Below, one piece after another: positions 15,461 to 22,796 of a stretch of 47,998 nt of DNA. Numbering within the stretch: position 1 is the first letter of the stretch; every line of letters begins with the position of its first letter. The notes under the pieces were generated by a model that did no database searches, was not told where the DNA came from, and worked only from the letters and a program-made list of their open reading frames with translations. The position numbers were made by a program, and so were the translations under genes. The DNA comes from a virus: the IMG/VR virus record IMGVR_UViG_3300048839_000320, positions 1 to 47,998 of that record; one strand, 5' to 3'.

Positions 15461-15634
15461 TTACCAACGGGGCGCCGGCTGCGTGCAGCCGGGCGCGTGA
15501 GGGGAAGCCGCGCGGCTGCCGGCGCGGTGCGGGAATGGCCAACCGTCGCACCAGCAGAGCGCCGCTTTATGGCGCGCGAGCCGGCGCAGCTGCGCAGCGC
15601 GCGACAATTTGCGGTAGTAGGGGCTGCGCCTCAT
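15461..15634 (-). CDS. Short basic hypothetical protein
   Basis: A 57-residue very basic protein, MRRSPYYRKLSRAAQLRRL, with CWCDGWPFPH in the middle and a low-complexity end. The ATG overlaps the stop of the upstream gene (ATGA). The C-terminal part could be non-conserved. Confidence 0.4.
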   Translation of the reverse strand: MRRSPYYRKLSRAAQLRRLARHKAALCWCDGWPFPHRAGSRAASPHAPGCTQPAPRW

Positions 15635-16008
15635 TTCGGGCGCCCTCCGTTCGCTTGAAGTTTCCGCATTGCACGATAGGCGGTCCCGCGCTGCGCGTAG
15701 CGCTTCGGCGCGCACCATGCGGACGGGTATGCTTGCCACTGCAGCAACCGGCCCCCATAGGCTTCCACGGTGCGCTTGTCATCCGATACGCGTTTGATGA
15801 TGTAAGGGCCGCCACTGCCGGGGTTGTAACCTAGCTCGTACGTCCACGGCGCGCGGAGCATATCGTGCGCAGCGCGCAGCGCTTCGGCCGCTTCCATGTA
15901 CCAGGAAACGTAGTCCGGCGGATAATTGTCTCGCGCGAATTGCTGCCGCTTTTCAAGAGCCGCAGCGCATTGCGCGAGCGCGCCTAGCGTATTCTCGCGA
16001 GCGCTCAC
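15631..16008 (-). CDS. Hypothetical protein
   Basis: A 125-residue protein with a helical first half (LAQCAAALEKRQQFARDNYPPDYVSWY is the region around residues 11-37) and a second half with GSGGPYIIKRVSDDK, suggesting a small beta domain. Overlaps ATGA-type at both ends. Family not recognised. Confidence 0.55.
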   Translation of the reverse strand: MSARENTLGALAQCAAALEKRQQFARDNYPPDYVSWYMEAAEALRAAHDMLRAPWTYELGYNPGSGGPYIIKRVSDDKRTVEAYGGRLLQWQAYPSAWCAPKRYAQRGTAYRAMRKLQANGGRPK

Positions 16009-16313
16009 AGCTGCACCCCAGCGGCGCGCAGCGCTGCGCGTACATTGTCACGCTGGCGGTTAACCGTCAGGTTAATGCAGTGATCCGGCGGATATTCCCG
16101 CGCGAATCCCTCCGCCTTAAGGTCCAGGTATTCCACCACGTCGCGCAGCGCTTCAAGCAAGGCGGGAGCCGCGGCCATTAGGCGCGCATTCGGTTCAGTT
16201 TCCGCGTATCGCTCCCCGAGACTAGCCAACTCCGCGAGCAATTCATTTTGCGGGCCGCGTATCTCATGGACTAAAGGCCCGACGCTCCATGGTCCCGGGG
16301 TATGCGCGCTCAC
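16005..16313 (-). CDS. Conserved phage protein with HTPGPW motif
   Basis: A 102-residue protein of a widespread phage type: HTPGPWSVG close to the start, then NARLMAAAPALLEALRDVV, a hallmark helix seen in many phage early proteins of unknown role. The GTG start makes a GTGA overlap with the small gene upstream and places HTPGPW at residue 3, its usual position; the ATG at 16340 would add nine residues. Function unknown. Confidence 0.65.
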   Translation of the reverse strand: MSAHTPGPWSVGPLVHEIRGPQNELLAELASLGERYAETEPNARLMAAAPALLEALRDVVEYLDLKAEGFAREYPPDHCINLTVNRQRDNVRAALRAAGVQL

Positions 16314-16432
16314 GACTGCACCCGGTAAAAATACGCCCATGCGCGGCCGCGCGTCACTCTGACGCAGCGCGGGTTGGCGAATCCTCCGGCCGCGTAGAAA
16401 TCGCGCCGGCTAATTTTCTCATATCCAATCAT
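16310..16432 (-). CDS. Short conserved-type phage protein
   Basis: A 40-residue protein, MIGYEKISRRDFYAAGGF, then NPRCV and an aromatic end (WAYFYRVQS). It overlaps neighbours by ATGA upstream and GTGA downstream. The ISRRDFYAxGGF pattern recurs, as I recall, in small phage proteins beside HTPGPW genes. Function unknown. Confidence 0.5.
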   Translation of the reverse strand: MIGYEKISRRDFYAAGGFANPRCVRVTRGRAWAYFYRVQS

Positions 16433-17364
16433 GACTGCACCCCCTCATAGCCAAGCGCGACTGCCATGCGCGCCAGTTCCAGGTATTCGATCGTATGGCA
16501 GCCGGCGGAGATATTCCCCTCCGCGTCTACGCGGTCCAGCGTAAACTCGCCAATGCGCGGCCGGTCCGCACCTAGCGGCGCCCATCCGGCGCCGGTTTCC
16601 TTGCAGTGCCGGACCGCATCCCATACAAGGCGCGCAGCGCTCACGGGAATCCAGGCGCCGCGGCTCGTTTCGATCCGGTCGCCGCTAAGGCGCAGCATCG
16701 TATTACCGGACCATGAGGAATGCACTGGGAGCCGCGGAGACTCGCCGCGGCGCCATTCTTCGCGCGCCGCTTCATACTCTGCAGCGCGTCGCGCCAGTTC
16801 CGCTGCGTCGCGTTTCTGTTGCGCCTTAGTCCGGGCCGCTTTGCGCGCCGCTTCGCGCTTCGCTGCGTTGCGGATCGCTTCCAGGCGTTCGGGACTGAAT
16901 GCCGGGATAGACACGCGCCAGCGCAGCCCGAAAAAGGCGGAATACGCGTTTGCCTCGTGCGCGAAATCCGAGGCGCGCTGCATTTCCCATTGGGCGCCGT
17001 GCGCAGTCCGGGCGCGCGCCGCTTTCAGTTCCGCGGCGCCAATCTCGCGCGCGTAGTATTCGCGCGTAGCCTTGCCGCCTCGCCGTGCATCATCAATGTC
17101 CGGGACGTGGAACACTGGCACGCCTAGACCATGCAGCGCGCTCGCAGTGTAGCCAACATGGCGCGATGTGCTGATGCTGTAGCGGCGCGTATTGAATAGC
17201 ACCGCGCGCGCTTTGTTGCGGGTTACAAATTCCGCGATTTTGAAGTGGCGCCCATAGCTAAATATCGCGGCGCCCTCAAAGAACATATTGGACCCGCGGC
17301 CCTCCGGCTGCGATTGCTGCGCCCATACGTGCGCAAGTTGGCGGTTATCGAATCGGGTTTTCAT
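16429..17364 (-). CDS. Conserved phage protein of unknown function
   Basis: A 311-residue protein with an N-terminal block typical of a common phage family: LAHVWAQQSQPEGRGSN, then MFFEGAAIFSYGRHFKIAEF and SISTSRHVGYTASAL. The middle is an Arg/Ala-rich coiled coil (about 155-205) and the C terminus holds HTIEYLELARMA. It is probably cytoplasmic. The GRG..FFEG..IYSYG..F pattern is conserved in phages of many hosts, often near other unknown early genes, but I know of no established activity. Confidence 0.65.
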   Translation of the reverse strand: MKTRFDNRQLAHVWAQQSQPEGRGSNMFFEGAAIFSYGRHFKIAEFVTRNKARAVLFNTRRYSISTSRHVGYTASALHGLGVPVFHVPDIDDARRGGKATREYYAREIGAAELKAARARTAHGAQWEMQRASDFAHEANAYSAFFGLRWRVSIPAFSPERLEAIRNAAKREAARKAARTKAQQKRDAAELARRAAEYEAAREEWRRGESPRLPVHSSWSGNTMLRLSGDRIETSRGAWIPVSAARLVWDAVRHCKETGAGWAPLGADRPRIGEFTLDRVDAEGNISAGCHTIEYLELARMAVALGYEGVQS

Positions 17365-18005
17365 TAGAAGCGGCCCTCCAGGACTGCATAAGGGTTGTCG
17401 GCAAGGGTGCGAATCCGCTTCACAGCGGCCCGGACCGTGTCGCGCTGCGCCTGCAGCTGCGCGCGAATCGCGCTGCAGATTGCCGGCGCCGAGATATTGC
17501 GCCAGCTGGCAAATGCGCGGAGCTCCGCGGCAAGCGCTGAATGTGCCTTGCGAGCCGCGGCGATTTCTTCGCGCGATTCTTCGGCGCGCCGTTCCGCAGC
17601 GTCGCGCGTTTGATACTCGCGTTCCGCTTCGGCGTACAGTTCCGCCATGCGATCGGCCGCGCGCGCCGCTTCGACTTTCTCGGCGCCTATATCGTGGAAG
17701 TCCACGATAAACGCGTCATCATTGTACGGATCCGCGATCGCTGGCACGTATCGCGGCGCGCGATCGGCGCCCGGCAATTGCAGGACGTAGCCCGTAGCGG
17801 TTTCCCCATCCCCCCACGGGTCCAGGAACCAGCCGGTACGATCCATCCGGCGCCCCTCGGATTCGAGCACGTCGTGCGCGGCGCCGACAATCCGCAGTCC
17901 TTTGGACGCGTTTTCGACTATGCGCCAACGATCGCGCGGCGCCCATTCCGGCGCCCATTCAGGGTTATAGGTAATCGTCGGCGGTTTCGGTTTGCGGGTT
18001 TTCAT
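17364..18005 (-). CDS. Hypothetical protein with C-terminal coiled coil
   Basis: A 213-residue protein. Residues 20-100 look folded (DRWRIVENASKGLRIVG, GWFLDPWGDGETATGYV), followed by a long charged helix (KVEAARAADRMAELYAEAERE) and a second helix ending NPYAVLEGRF. Its start overlaps the upstream stop by one base. Like the next gene it opens with MKTR, which may reflect a shared translation signal. No function recognised. Confidence 0.6.
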   Translation of the reverse strand: MKTRKPKPPTITYNPEWAPEWAPRDRWRIVENASKGLRIVGAAHDVLESEGRRMDRTGWFLDPWGDGETATGYVLQLPGADRAPRYVPAIADPYNDDAFIVDFHDIGAEKVEAARAADRMAELYAEAEREYQTRDAAERRAEESREEIAAARKAHSALAAELRAFASWRNISAPAICSAIRAQLQAQRDTVRAAVKRIRTLADNPYAVLEGRF

Positions 18006-18361
18006 TAGATCCCCTCCGGTAGTGGCAGGTCGCGCGACGTGTAGCAGTCCGCTATCGAACTATCCGCACCGTCACTGGCGCGCGCGCAGTGCAGTGCTGC
18101 AGCCTCACGCGTGCGCATTTCGGCATTGTGGCCAGCGATCGCGGCCGCGGCGCCGATTGCCAGTAGTGCCAGCAATGGCAGGATCGCGAACCCGCCGGAG
18201 CGCTTGGCACGTCGCAGTGTTTCGCGCGCTGCAGCGCTGCGCGCGATCGCGGCCGCGCGTCGCGCGTCGCGGTCGCGGCTCTCCGCGCGCAATTCCGATT
18301 CGAGCGCTTGCAGCTGCGCGAGCCGCGCCAAGCGCTCCGCGCGTGTATTGAGGTTAGACAT
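18005..18361 (-). CDS. Single-span membrane protein with N-terminal coiled coil
   Basis: A 118-residue protein: a charged Arg/Ala-rich coiled coil (residues 5-60), one transmembrane segment (about 65-82, GGFAILPLLALLAIGAAAA) and a short tail with two cysteines. The orientation is probably N-in. It overlaps both neighbours. Function unknown. Confidence 0.55.
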   Translation of the reverse strand: MSNLNTRAERLARLAQLQALESELRAESRDRDARRAAAIARSAAARETLRRAKRSGGFAILPLLALLAIGAAAAIAGHNAEMRTREAAALHCARASDGADSSIADCYTSRDLPLPEGI

Positions 18362-18524
18362 TGATGATGCCCCGCGGATATGTGACGGGATCGCCGCGCA
18401 TGGCCCGCGGCAAGGCGCGCCAGAGCCCAGGCGCCTGGCGCTTGAGGTTCCGCGCCAGTTCGCGCGCCAGTGTTTCGCGACGTGCCGCAGCGCGCGGCGA
18501 CTCATTGCTTGCCGTTCGTTTCAT
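18354..18524 (-). CDS. Short basic protein
   Basis: A 56-residue Arg-rich protein, MKRTASNESPRAAARRE, ending YPRGIINV. It could bind nucleic acid; no family recognised. It overlaps the next gene by eight bases. Confidence 0.5.
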   Translation of the reverse strand: MKRTASNESPRAAARRETLARELARNLKRQAPGLWRALPRAMRGDPVTYPRGIINV

Positions 18525-18525
18525 G

Positions 18526-18867
18526 TTATGCACCCTGATTGTAGATAGACAAATCGGCGCGCGGTCCCGCCAGCATGGGGAACGCGTCGCGGCTCGCATC
18601 CATTACGCGAAATTCCACGGCGCCGTCTGAATCGCTGGTGAAGTATCCGCGCACGTAGCGGCCACGGTAGCGCGTGCACGCTGGCACGCTAAAGAAAGTG
18701 TCGGCCGGCGCCGTCGCGTAGCACGTAAGGCGTAGCGCAGTGCCAGCGATCGGGCAATTCTGCACCTTAGCGTATGGCCCGATAATGTCGAACGGTCCGC
18801 CGGGCCTGTAGCCAATGGCGCCGTTTGAAAACTCGAATCGCTCACGCGCTGCAAATCGCTGTGTCAT
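18526..18867 (-). CDS. Hypothetical protein
   Basis: A 113-residue protein, beta-rich, with FSNGAIGYRPGGPFDIIGPYAK near the start region (residues 13-34) and CTRYRGRYVRGYFTSDSD later. It has three cysteines and no membrane segment. Family not recognised. Confidence 0.55.
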   Translation of the reverse strand: MTQRFAARERFEFSNGAIGYRPGGPFDIIGPYAKVQNCPIAGTALRLTCYATAPADTFFSVPACTRYRGRYVRGYFTSDSDGAVEFRVMDASRDAFPMLAGPRADLSIYNQGA

Positions 18868-18872
18868 GGTAT

Positions 18873-19172
18873 CTACTCCTGATTGATTGAAACGATGGGG
18901 AGCGCTTCGAATTCCGCGGCGGTCATCCCGCCGGAATATTCAAGGCGCCCGAAGGTTCCGCGGATGGTCCGCACATCGGCGTAGAGATTCCGCGCGTTGG
19001 TCCAAATCCGGCGCCCGGTATTCATGCCGTGATACTTGTGCGCAGCGTCGCGGCCGGTCACACGGCACAGGATGCGCCATTCCTGGAACGGCGCCGCGGT
19101 GCGCGCGCGGCCGATGGGTTTAACGCGCGGCGAGAATGCGAATCCGTGTCCGTAATCCCAAAACGAGCGCAT
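18873..19172 (-). CDS. Hypothetical protein
   Basis: A 99-residue protein, MRSFWDYGHGFAFSPRVK, with a basic middle (GRRIWTNARNLYADVRTIRG) and the end ALPIVSINQE. Unrecognised. The ATG giving MRSFW is preferred because it leaves only four bases to the preceding stop. Confidence 0.55.
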   Translation of the reverse strand: MRSFWDYGHGFAFSPRVKPIGRARTAAPFQEWRILCRVTGRDAAHKYHGMNTGRRIWTNARNLYADVRTIRGTFGRLEYSGGMTAAEFEALPIVSINQE

Positions 19173-19176
19173 GGCG

Positions 19177-19500
19177 TTAGCCCTCATCGCCGTACAGATC
19201 GCGCACTTCCCGCAGCAATTCTCGGAGGTTCGTGCCGTAGTGCCAATCGGTGCAATCCATATACCCATCGGCCGAATAGCGCGCCGCATAGTGGCGCCGG
19301 CCGTGCGATTGGAAAGTGGACGCGTCAGCGGTACCCGTGCAGCAATGCGGGCACGCCAGCGTGCCGTCCTGCAGCGCGTCACGGTCCGAATTGTTATCCG
19401 GCGTGGCCCATTCGTGCACGTAGATAGTCGCGCCGCAGCGCGCGCAGTCTGCCGAATACAAGGCGCCTTTCGGCGTGTGATACAGATTCATGAATGACAT
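19177..19500 (-). CDS. Hypothetical protein with zinc-ribbon cysteines
   Basis: A 107-residue protein with CARCGATIYVHEW (residues ~18-30) and CPHC about 30 residues later, a CxxC-CxxC zinc-ribbon layout. The C terminus is helical and acidic (LRELLREVRDLYGDEG). An ATG five codons upstream is a possible alternative start. It may act as a small DNA- or RNA-polymerase-binding factor, but that is a guess from the fold. Confidence 0.6.
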   Translation of the reverse strand: MSFMNLYHTPKGALYSADCARCGATIYVHEWATPDNNSDRDALQDGTLACPHCCTGTADASTFQSHGRRHYAARYSADGYMDCTDWHYGTNLRELLREVRDLYGDEG

Positions 19501-19525
19501 TGCGATAGACTCCAATTGTTAGGGA

Positions 19526-19741
19526 TTACATTCGGCCGGATTCGCGCATGGCAGCGCGCGCAATGCGCATTGCCGCGGCGACGCAGCGCTCCGCGCTTGG
19601 GTAGCGCTGCGGCCGCGGCTCGCCATCCACAAGGACGCGATAACCGTGGACCTTGTCCCACTCGGCCGCGATCGTGGACGCAGCGCGGCAAGTCATGGCG
19701 TACGCTGGCAGCTGCAGCGAAAGGATTAGGACACTGCTCAC
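19526..19741 (-). CDS. Small protein with possible signal peptide
   Basis: A 71-residue protein whose start, MSSVLILSLQLPAYAMTC, resembles a weak signal peptide with cleavage after AYA, followed by a helical basic region. It overlaps the upstream gene by four bases. Both cytoplasmic and exported forms are possible. Confidence 0.5.
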   Translation of the reverse strand: MSSVLILSLQLPAYAMTCRAASTIAAEWDKVHGYRVLVDGEPRPQRYPSAERCVAAAMRIARAAMRESGRM

Positions 19742-19950
19742 GAGCGCTGCGCCTTTTCGAGTTTGCGGACCGCGGCCGCTTTCAGCGCGTACACGTCGGC
19801 AGTGTCGGCATAACCGAGAATCGCCGCGGCCGCATCAATCGCCGCAGCTGGCGTGCAATTGCCTTGCGGATACTGGTGGCGAACGATCGCCATATGATGC
19901 TGCGCGACGTTCACCAGAACGGAAACCGTGTGAAGTGACTTGGGAATCAT
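19738..19950 (-). CDS. First gene of the leftward early block, hypothetical
   Basis: A 70-residue helical protein, MIPKSLHTVSVLVNVAQH, ending AAAVRKLEKAQRS. A strong ribosome site, GGAGG, lies eight bases before the ATG, as expected for the first and highly expressed early gene. It borders the repeat-rich intergenic region. No family recognised. Confidence 0.6.
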   Translation of the reverse strand: MIPKSLHTVSVLVNVAQHHMAIVRHQYPQGNCTPAAAIDAAAAILGYADTADVYALKAAAVRKLEKAQRS

Positions 19951-20055
19951 TGTCGAACCTCCAAAGAGCCGCGGAAATCGCGGCCGCGCTGAATACAATG
20001 CAGTAACCGTGCCAATCGTAACCTGTTGATTTTATTAGCGACCGGCGCCGCAGCT

Positions 20056-20119
20056 GTGACACTTTTCGTCAGTAACCGACAATTTTCTGTCAGAAAGTGA
20101 CAAAAAGCGTCAGTAACCG
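20056..20119. repeat. Two 23-base direct repeats GTGACA-N5-CGTCAGTAACCG
   Basis: The copies at 20056-20078 and 20097-20119 share GTGACA, a five-base variable spacer and an exact CGTCAGTAACCG. Their starts are 41 bases apart, close to four helical turns, so bound proteins would lie on the same face. Confidence 0.8.
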
Positions 20120-20173
20120 TAACCGAACGTGTATCCCGTTTTGCAAATTACGGTTACGTTTTGTAAGTGCTTG

Positions 20174-20343
20174 AAGCGCTTAGGGTTTTAATTATCTGTA
20201 ACCTGTAACCTTTAATAACTAGTCTAGTTAGTACAGAGAGAATAGGGGTACTAGTAGGGAGTGCATAGTAGTATAGTAGTAGGGGTAGAGGGGTAGCAAA
20301 GTCCGGTTACACGGGTTACATGGTTACAGACCCCTAAGCGCTT
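20174..20343. repeat. 12-base inverted repeat flanking AT-rich core
   Basis: AAGCGCTTAGGG at 20174-20185 is repeated exactly in reverse complement at 20332-20343. Each arm contains the palindrome AAGCGCTT. The 146 bases between them hold the AT-rich TAGTA-type core and five of the GTAACC/GGTTAC elements. Confidence 0.75.
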
Positions 20344-20511
20344 GATTCCATTAGCTTTTTGCTGTAACCGTCATGTAACCCTACGTGAAAACACGGTTAC
20401 AAGCTAATTGCGCGGCATTTATCGCAAAGAACGGTTACAGCGCAGCGCATTGCGCGGCCGGCGGCCAGTCTGGTAGATTCGCGCTGCGCGCTTGGCGCAT
20501 TGGGGGACGCT

Positions 20512-21051
20512 ATGGCACACGATGAATCGCTAGACCTAGATAGCCTACGGCGCGAAGCGCTGCGCGCTATGGCGCGCATCCTGCGAGCCACTGACGCGAA
20601 GCCCGATACGCTACTCCGCGCAGCGGAGGCAATCATGCGTGCCGAGCCTATCGCTGCGACGCAAGGCGCGCGACGCTCAGCGCTCTCGGACCAGGATTTG
20701 CTGTCGATCGCACAGGGGGTACACCCCCCGAAAATGGGACCCACGGTACCCAGCGCTGATTCGGTACCATCTGACGCGCCTACGGTCGATCCGCCGGGTC
20801 TAGTCGTTCCACGTGAAACCCCCTCGAGCGATGCGGTCAAGGCGGCTTTCTTGTCGGCGGCAGCGGAAACGGCAGCCGAGAGGCCAAAGGGGACCCAAAG
20901 AGGACCCGTTTCTACGGGCACCCCGGGGGGCCCCACTTCCATTTCGCAAATTGCGAAAAGGGGACCCAAAACGGACCCGCCAATTGCGGCACCCGCCCCC
21001 CAAGTTGCAAGTCAAATTAAAATTGACGATACTCCGATGCCGTGGGAGTAG
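20512..21051 (+). CDS. Putative small terminase subunit
   Basis: A 179-residue protein, first of the rightward block and immediately upstream of the large terminase, the usual place of TerS. The N-terminal third is helical (LDSLRREALRAMARILRAT, RAAEAIMRAE), and the rest is proline-rich and disordered, ending in IDDTPMPWE. No clear helix-turn-helix is visible, so the call rests on position. GGGGGA lies four bases before the ATG. The gene carries GGACCC repeats, a 17-base palindrome and a parS-like site, any of which could be a packaging or partition signal. Confidence 0.5.
   Translation: MAHDESLDLDSLRREALRAMARILRATDAKPDTLLRAAEAIMRAEPIAATQGARRSALSDQDLLSIAQGVHPPKMGPTVPSADSVPSDAPTVDPPGLVVPRETPSSDAVKAAFLSAAAETAAERPKGTQRGPVSTGTPGGPTSISQIAKRGPKTDPPIAAPAPQVASQIKIDDTPMPWE
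20736..20978. repeat. GGACCC repeats and 17-base palindrome inside putative terS
   Basis: GGACCC occurs at 20737, 20891, 20902, 20962 and 20973; the last four form two pairs with equal 11-base spacing and similar flanks (AAAGGGGACCCAAA). Between the pairs lies a perfect dyad, TTTCGCAA-A-TTGCGAAA (20942-20958). Phage pac sites often lie within terS, so this is a candidate; it may also just reflect repetitive coding of RGP/GPT peptides. Confidence 0.45.
20806..20819. other. parS-like 14-mer
   Basis: GTTCCACGTGAAAC differs at one position from the bacterial chromosome parS core GTTTCACGTGAAAC. It lies in the coding sequence of the putative small terminase. ParB binding is an inference; a chance match is possible. 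Confidence 0.3.
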
Positions 21052-21146
21052 CGGATAACGAGCAGCCCGTGACGGCGCCGGGATAATGTTAGGAAGCTGC
21101 TACCCGGGGCGCCTCCGCTACTCTCACGTTACACGAGGGGTTCCTG

Positions 21147-22796
21147 TTGGCTGACGCCGCCCAAACCGTCAACCGCCGCGCGGCGGCGCTCGAGCTACTG
21201 CGCCGGCAGCGTTCGCGCGCCTCGTTGGTGGAGTACGCCCGTTCGATCGACATCCCCGGGGCGCCGGCCAACCAGGATCCAGACACCGAGCACTTCAAGT
21301 CGGTGGAAACGAGCCTCGCGCTCCACCATCGCGTGATCCTGGAGAATATCGAGCGGACGATGGCGACCCCGCGTGGCCGGCTGATGATCTTCGCCCCGCC
21401 GGGCTCCGCGAAATCGTCCTACGCGTCAGTCGTCTCGCCAGCGTGGGCCCTCTCGAGGACGCCCGGGTACCGCATCATCATCGCGTCCTACGCGACGAAG
21501 ATCGCCGCCAAGCAGTCGCGCAAGGCTCGAGCGCTGTGCCGCAGCGACGCGCACATTTCGATCTGGCCGGATCGCCCGATCCTCGCCAACGACCAGAAAG
21601 CCGTTGACCAGTGGGCGCTCTCGAACGGCTCGGAGTTCATGGCAGCGGGCTTGCTGGCCGGCATCACCGGCAACCGCGCCAACGGGATCCTGATCGACGA
21701 CCCTGTCGCCAACCGCGAGGAAGCGGACTCGCAGACCGTGCAGGACAAGATCGAAGCGGAGTTCATCGACTCCGCCTCGACGCGCCTCCTGCCGAACGGC
21801 TGGGTCATCCTGATCCAAACCCGCTGGAACGAGAACGACCTGGCCGGGCGCATCCTGCCCGAGGACTACGCCGGACAGTCCGGCCGCGTGCTCTGCCGCG
21901 ACGGCCAGTGGTGGACCGTCATCAACATCCCGGCCAAGGCGGAGCACCCCGACGACCCGCTCGGCCGCGCGATCGGCGAGTACCTGTGGACCGAATGGTT
22001 CTCGGTGGAGCATTGGGCGCAGTGGGAGAACAACCCGCGCGCCGTGCGCACGTGGGCCTCGCTGTTCCAGCAGCGCCCGACCGCGGGCGAGGGCATCGAG
22101 TTCAAGCGCGAGTGGTTCAAGTGGTACGACCCCGACGTCGAGCCCGGCAAGCCCGGCGGGTTGCCGCGCTCGCTGACCATCTACGGCGCGTCGGACTACG
22201 CGACGAAGGAAGATAAGGGCGACTACACTGAACACGGGGTCTGCGGGATCGGCGAGTCGAAGCTCAAGATGGCGATCGAGGACAAGCTCGTGTCGTCGGC
22301 GCCGTTCTATTTCATCGACTGGTGGTACGGGCAGAAAACGACCGACGTCACGATCGACGCGAAGGTCTCGCTCGTGCATCGCCATCATCCCCGCAAGTGG
22401 TGGCACGAGGGCGGCCCGATCGACCAGGCGATCTCGCCGGCCGTCGCCCGCGCCATGCGTGAGCACCAGCCCCCGGTCTACGTCGCCATGGAAGGACTGA
22501 CGTCGATCAAGAACAAGGCGATCAAGCTCGCGTCGTTCCAGGCGCGCGCCGCGGCCGGTCTGGTATATTTCCCGCTGCGCCGCCCGTGGGCCCAGCGCGT
22601 CGTCGACCAGTTGTGCGCGTTCCCGGCCGGCAAGTACGACGACGCCGCGGACGTCTGCGGCTTGATTGGCCGCGGAGTCGATGCCATGATGGCACCCCAC
22701 GAGCCTACGCCGGTTGTCAGGAAGCAACTCCTGCCGTTCACGGCGGCCTGGCTGGAGGCGACCGAGCAGGAACCCATGCAGCCGAGGTATAGCTAG
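21147..22796 (+). CDS. terL: Terminase large subunit
   Basis: A 549-residue packaging motor. The ATPase has Walker A APPGSAKSS (83-91), an adenine-side IASYATKIA block, Walker B ILIDDP (181-186) and a coupling region with QTRWNENDLAGR. The RNase H-like nuclease has GASDYAT (D350), a following acidic D359 and the C-terminal YDDAADVCGL. These are diagnostic for TerL, which translocates and cuts phage DNA at the portal. Translation starts at a TTG six bases after GAGGGG; no in-frame ATG fits. The stop overlaps the portal start. Confidence 0.93.
   Translation: MADAAQTVNRRAAALELLRRQRSRASLVEYARSIDIPGAPANQDPDTEHFKSVETSLALHHRVILENIERTMATPRGRLMIFAPPGSAKSSYASVVSPAWALSRTPGYRIIIASYATKIAAKQSRKARALCRSDAHISIWPDRPILANDQKAVDQWALSNGSEFMAAGLLAGITGNRANGILIDDPVANREEADSQTVQDKIEAEFIDSASTRLLPNGWVILIQTRWNENDLAGRILPEDYAGQSGRVLCRDGQWWTVINIPAKAEHPDDPLGRAIGEYLWTEWFSVEHWAQWENNPRAVRTWASLFQQRPTAGEGIEFKREWFKWYDPDVEPGKPGGLPRSLTIYGASDYATKEDKGDYTEHGVCGIGESKLKMAIEDKLVSSAPFYFIDWWYGQKTTDVTIDAKVSLVHRHHPRKWWHEGGPIDQAISPAVARAMREHQPPVYVAMEGLTSIKNKAIKLASFQARAAAGLVYFPLRRPWAQRVVDQLCAFPAGKYDDAADVCGLIGRGVDAMMAPHEPTPVVRKQLLPFTAAWLEATEQEPMQPRYS

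Larger units (their letters stand above)
20003..20438. repeat. 15 copies of GTAACC/GGTTAC
   Basis: Most copies extend to GTAACCG or TGTAACC. Two stand back to back at 20113-20125, two are seven bases apart at 20198-20210, and three reversed copies are 8-9 bases apart at 20305-20327. Chance would give well under one copy in 440 bases. Two orientations flanking an AT-rich core resemble binding arrays for an initiator or regulator. Confidence 0.85.
19951..20511. other. Divergent intergenic region, candidate origin/early control region
   Basis: A 561-base non-coding stretch between the divergent blocks. It is AT-rich compared with the surrounding genome. It carries nine GTAACC (starts 20003, 20018, 20072, 20113, 20119, 20198, 20205, 20364, 20375) and six GGTTAC (starts 20152, 20305, 20314, 20322, 20395, 20433). 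It also has a 23-base imperfect direct repeat, a 12-base inverted repeat, and a TAGTA/GGGGTA-rich core (20220-20300). Iteron-type replication origin, repressor/activator operators, or both would fit. No confident promoter could be picked. Confidence 0.7.

Noticed and set aside
20003-20438. CRISPR array
   Set aside because: The repeated unit is only six to seven bases, occurs in both orientations and has irregular spacing.
21052-21146. Promoter or terminator between the small and large terminase genes
   Set aside because: A GATAAT hexamer and an imperfect GGCGCC-type inverted repeat are present, but there is no matching -35 box and no U run, so neither call is secure.
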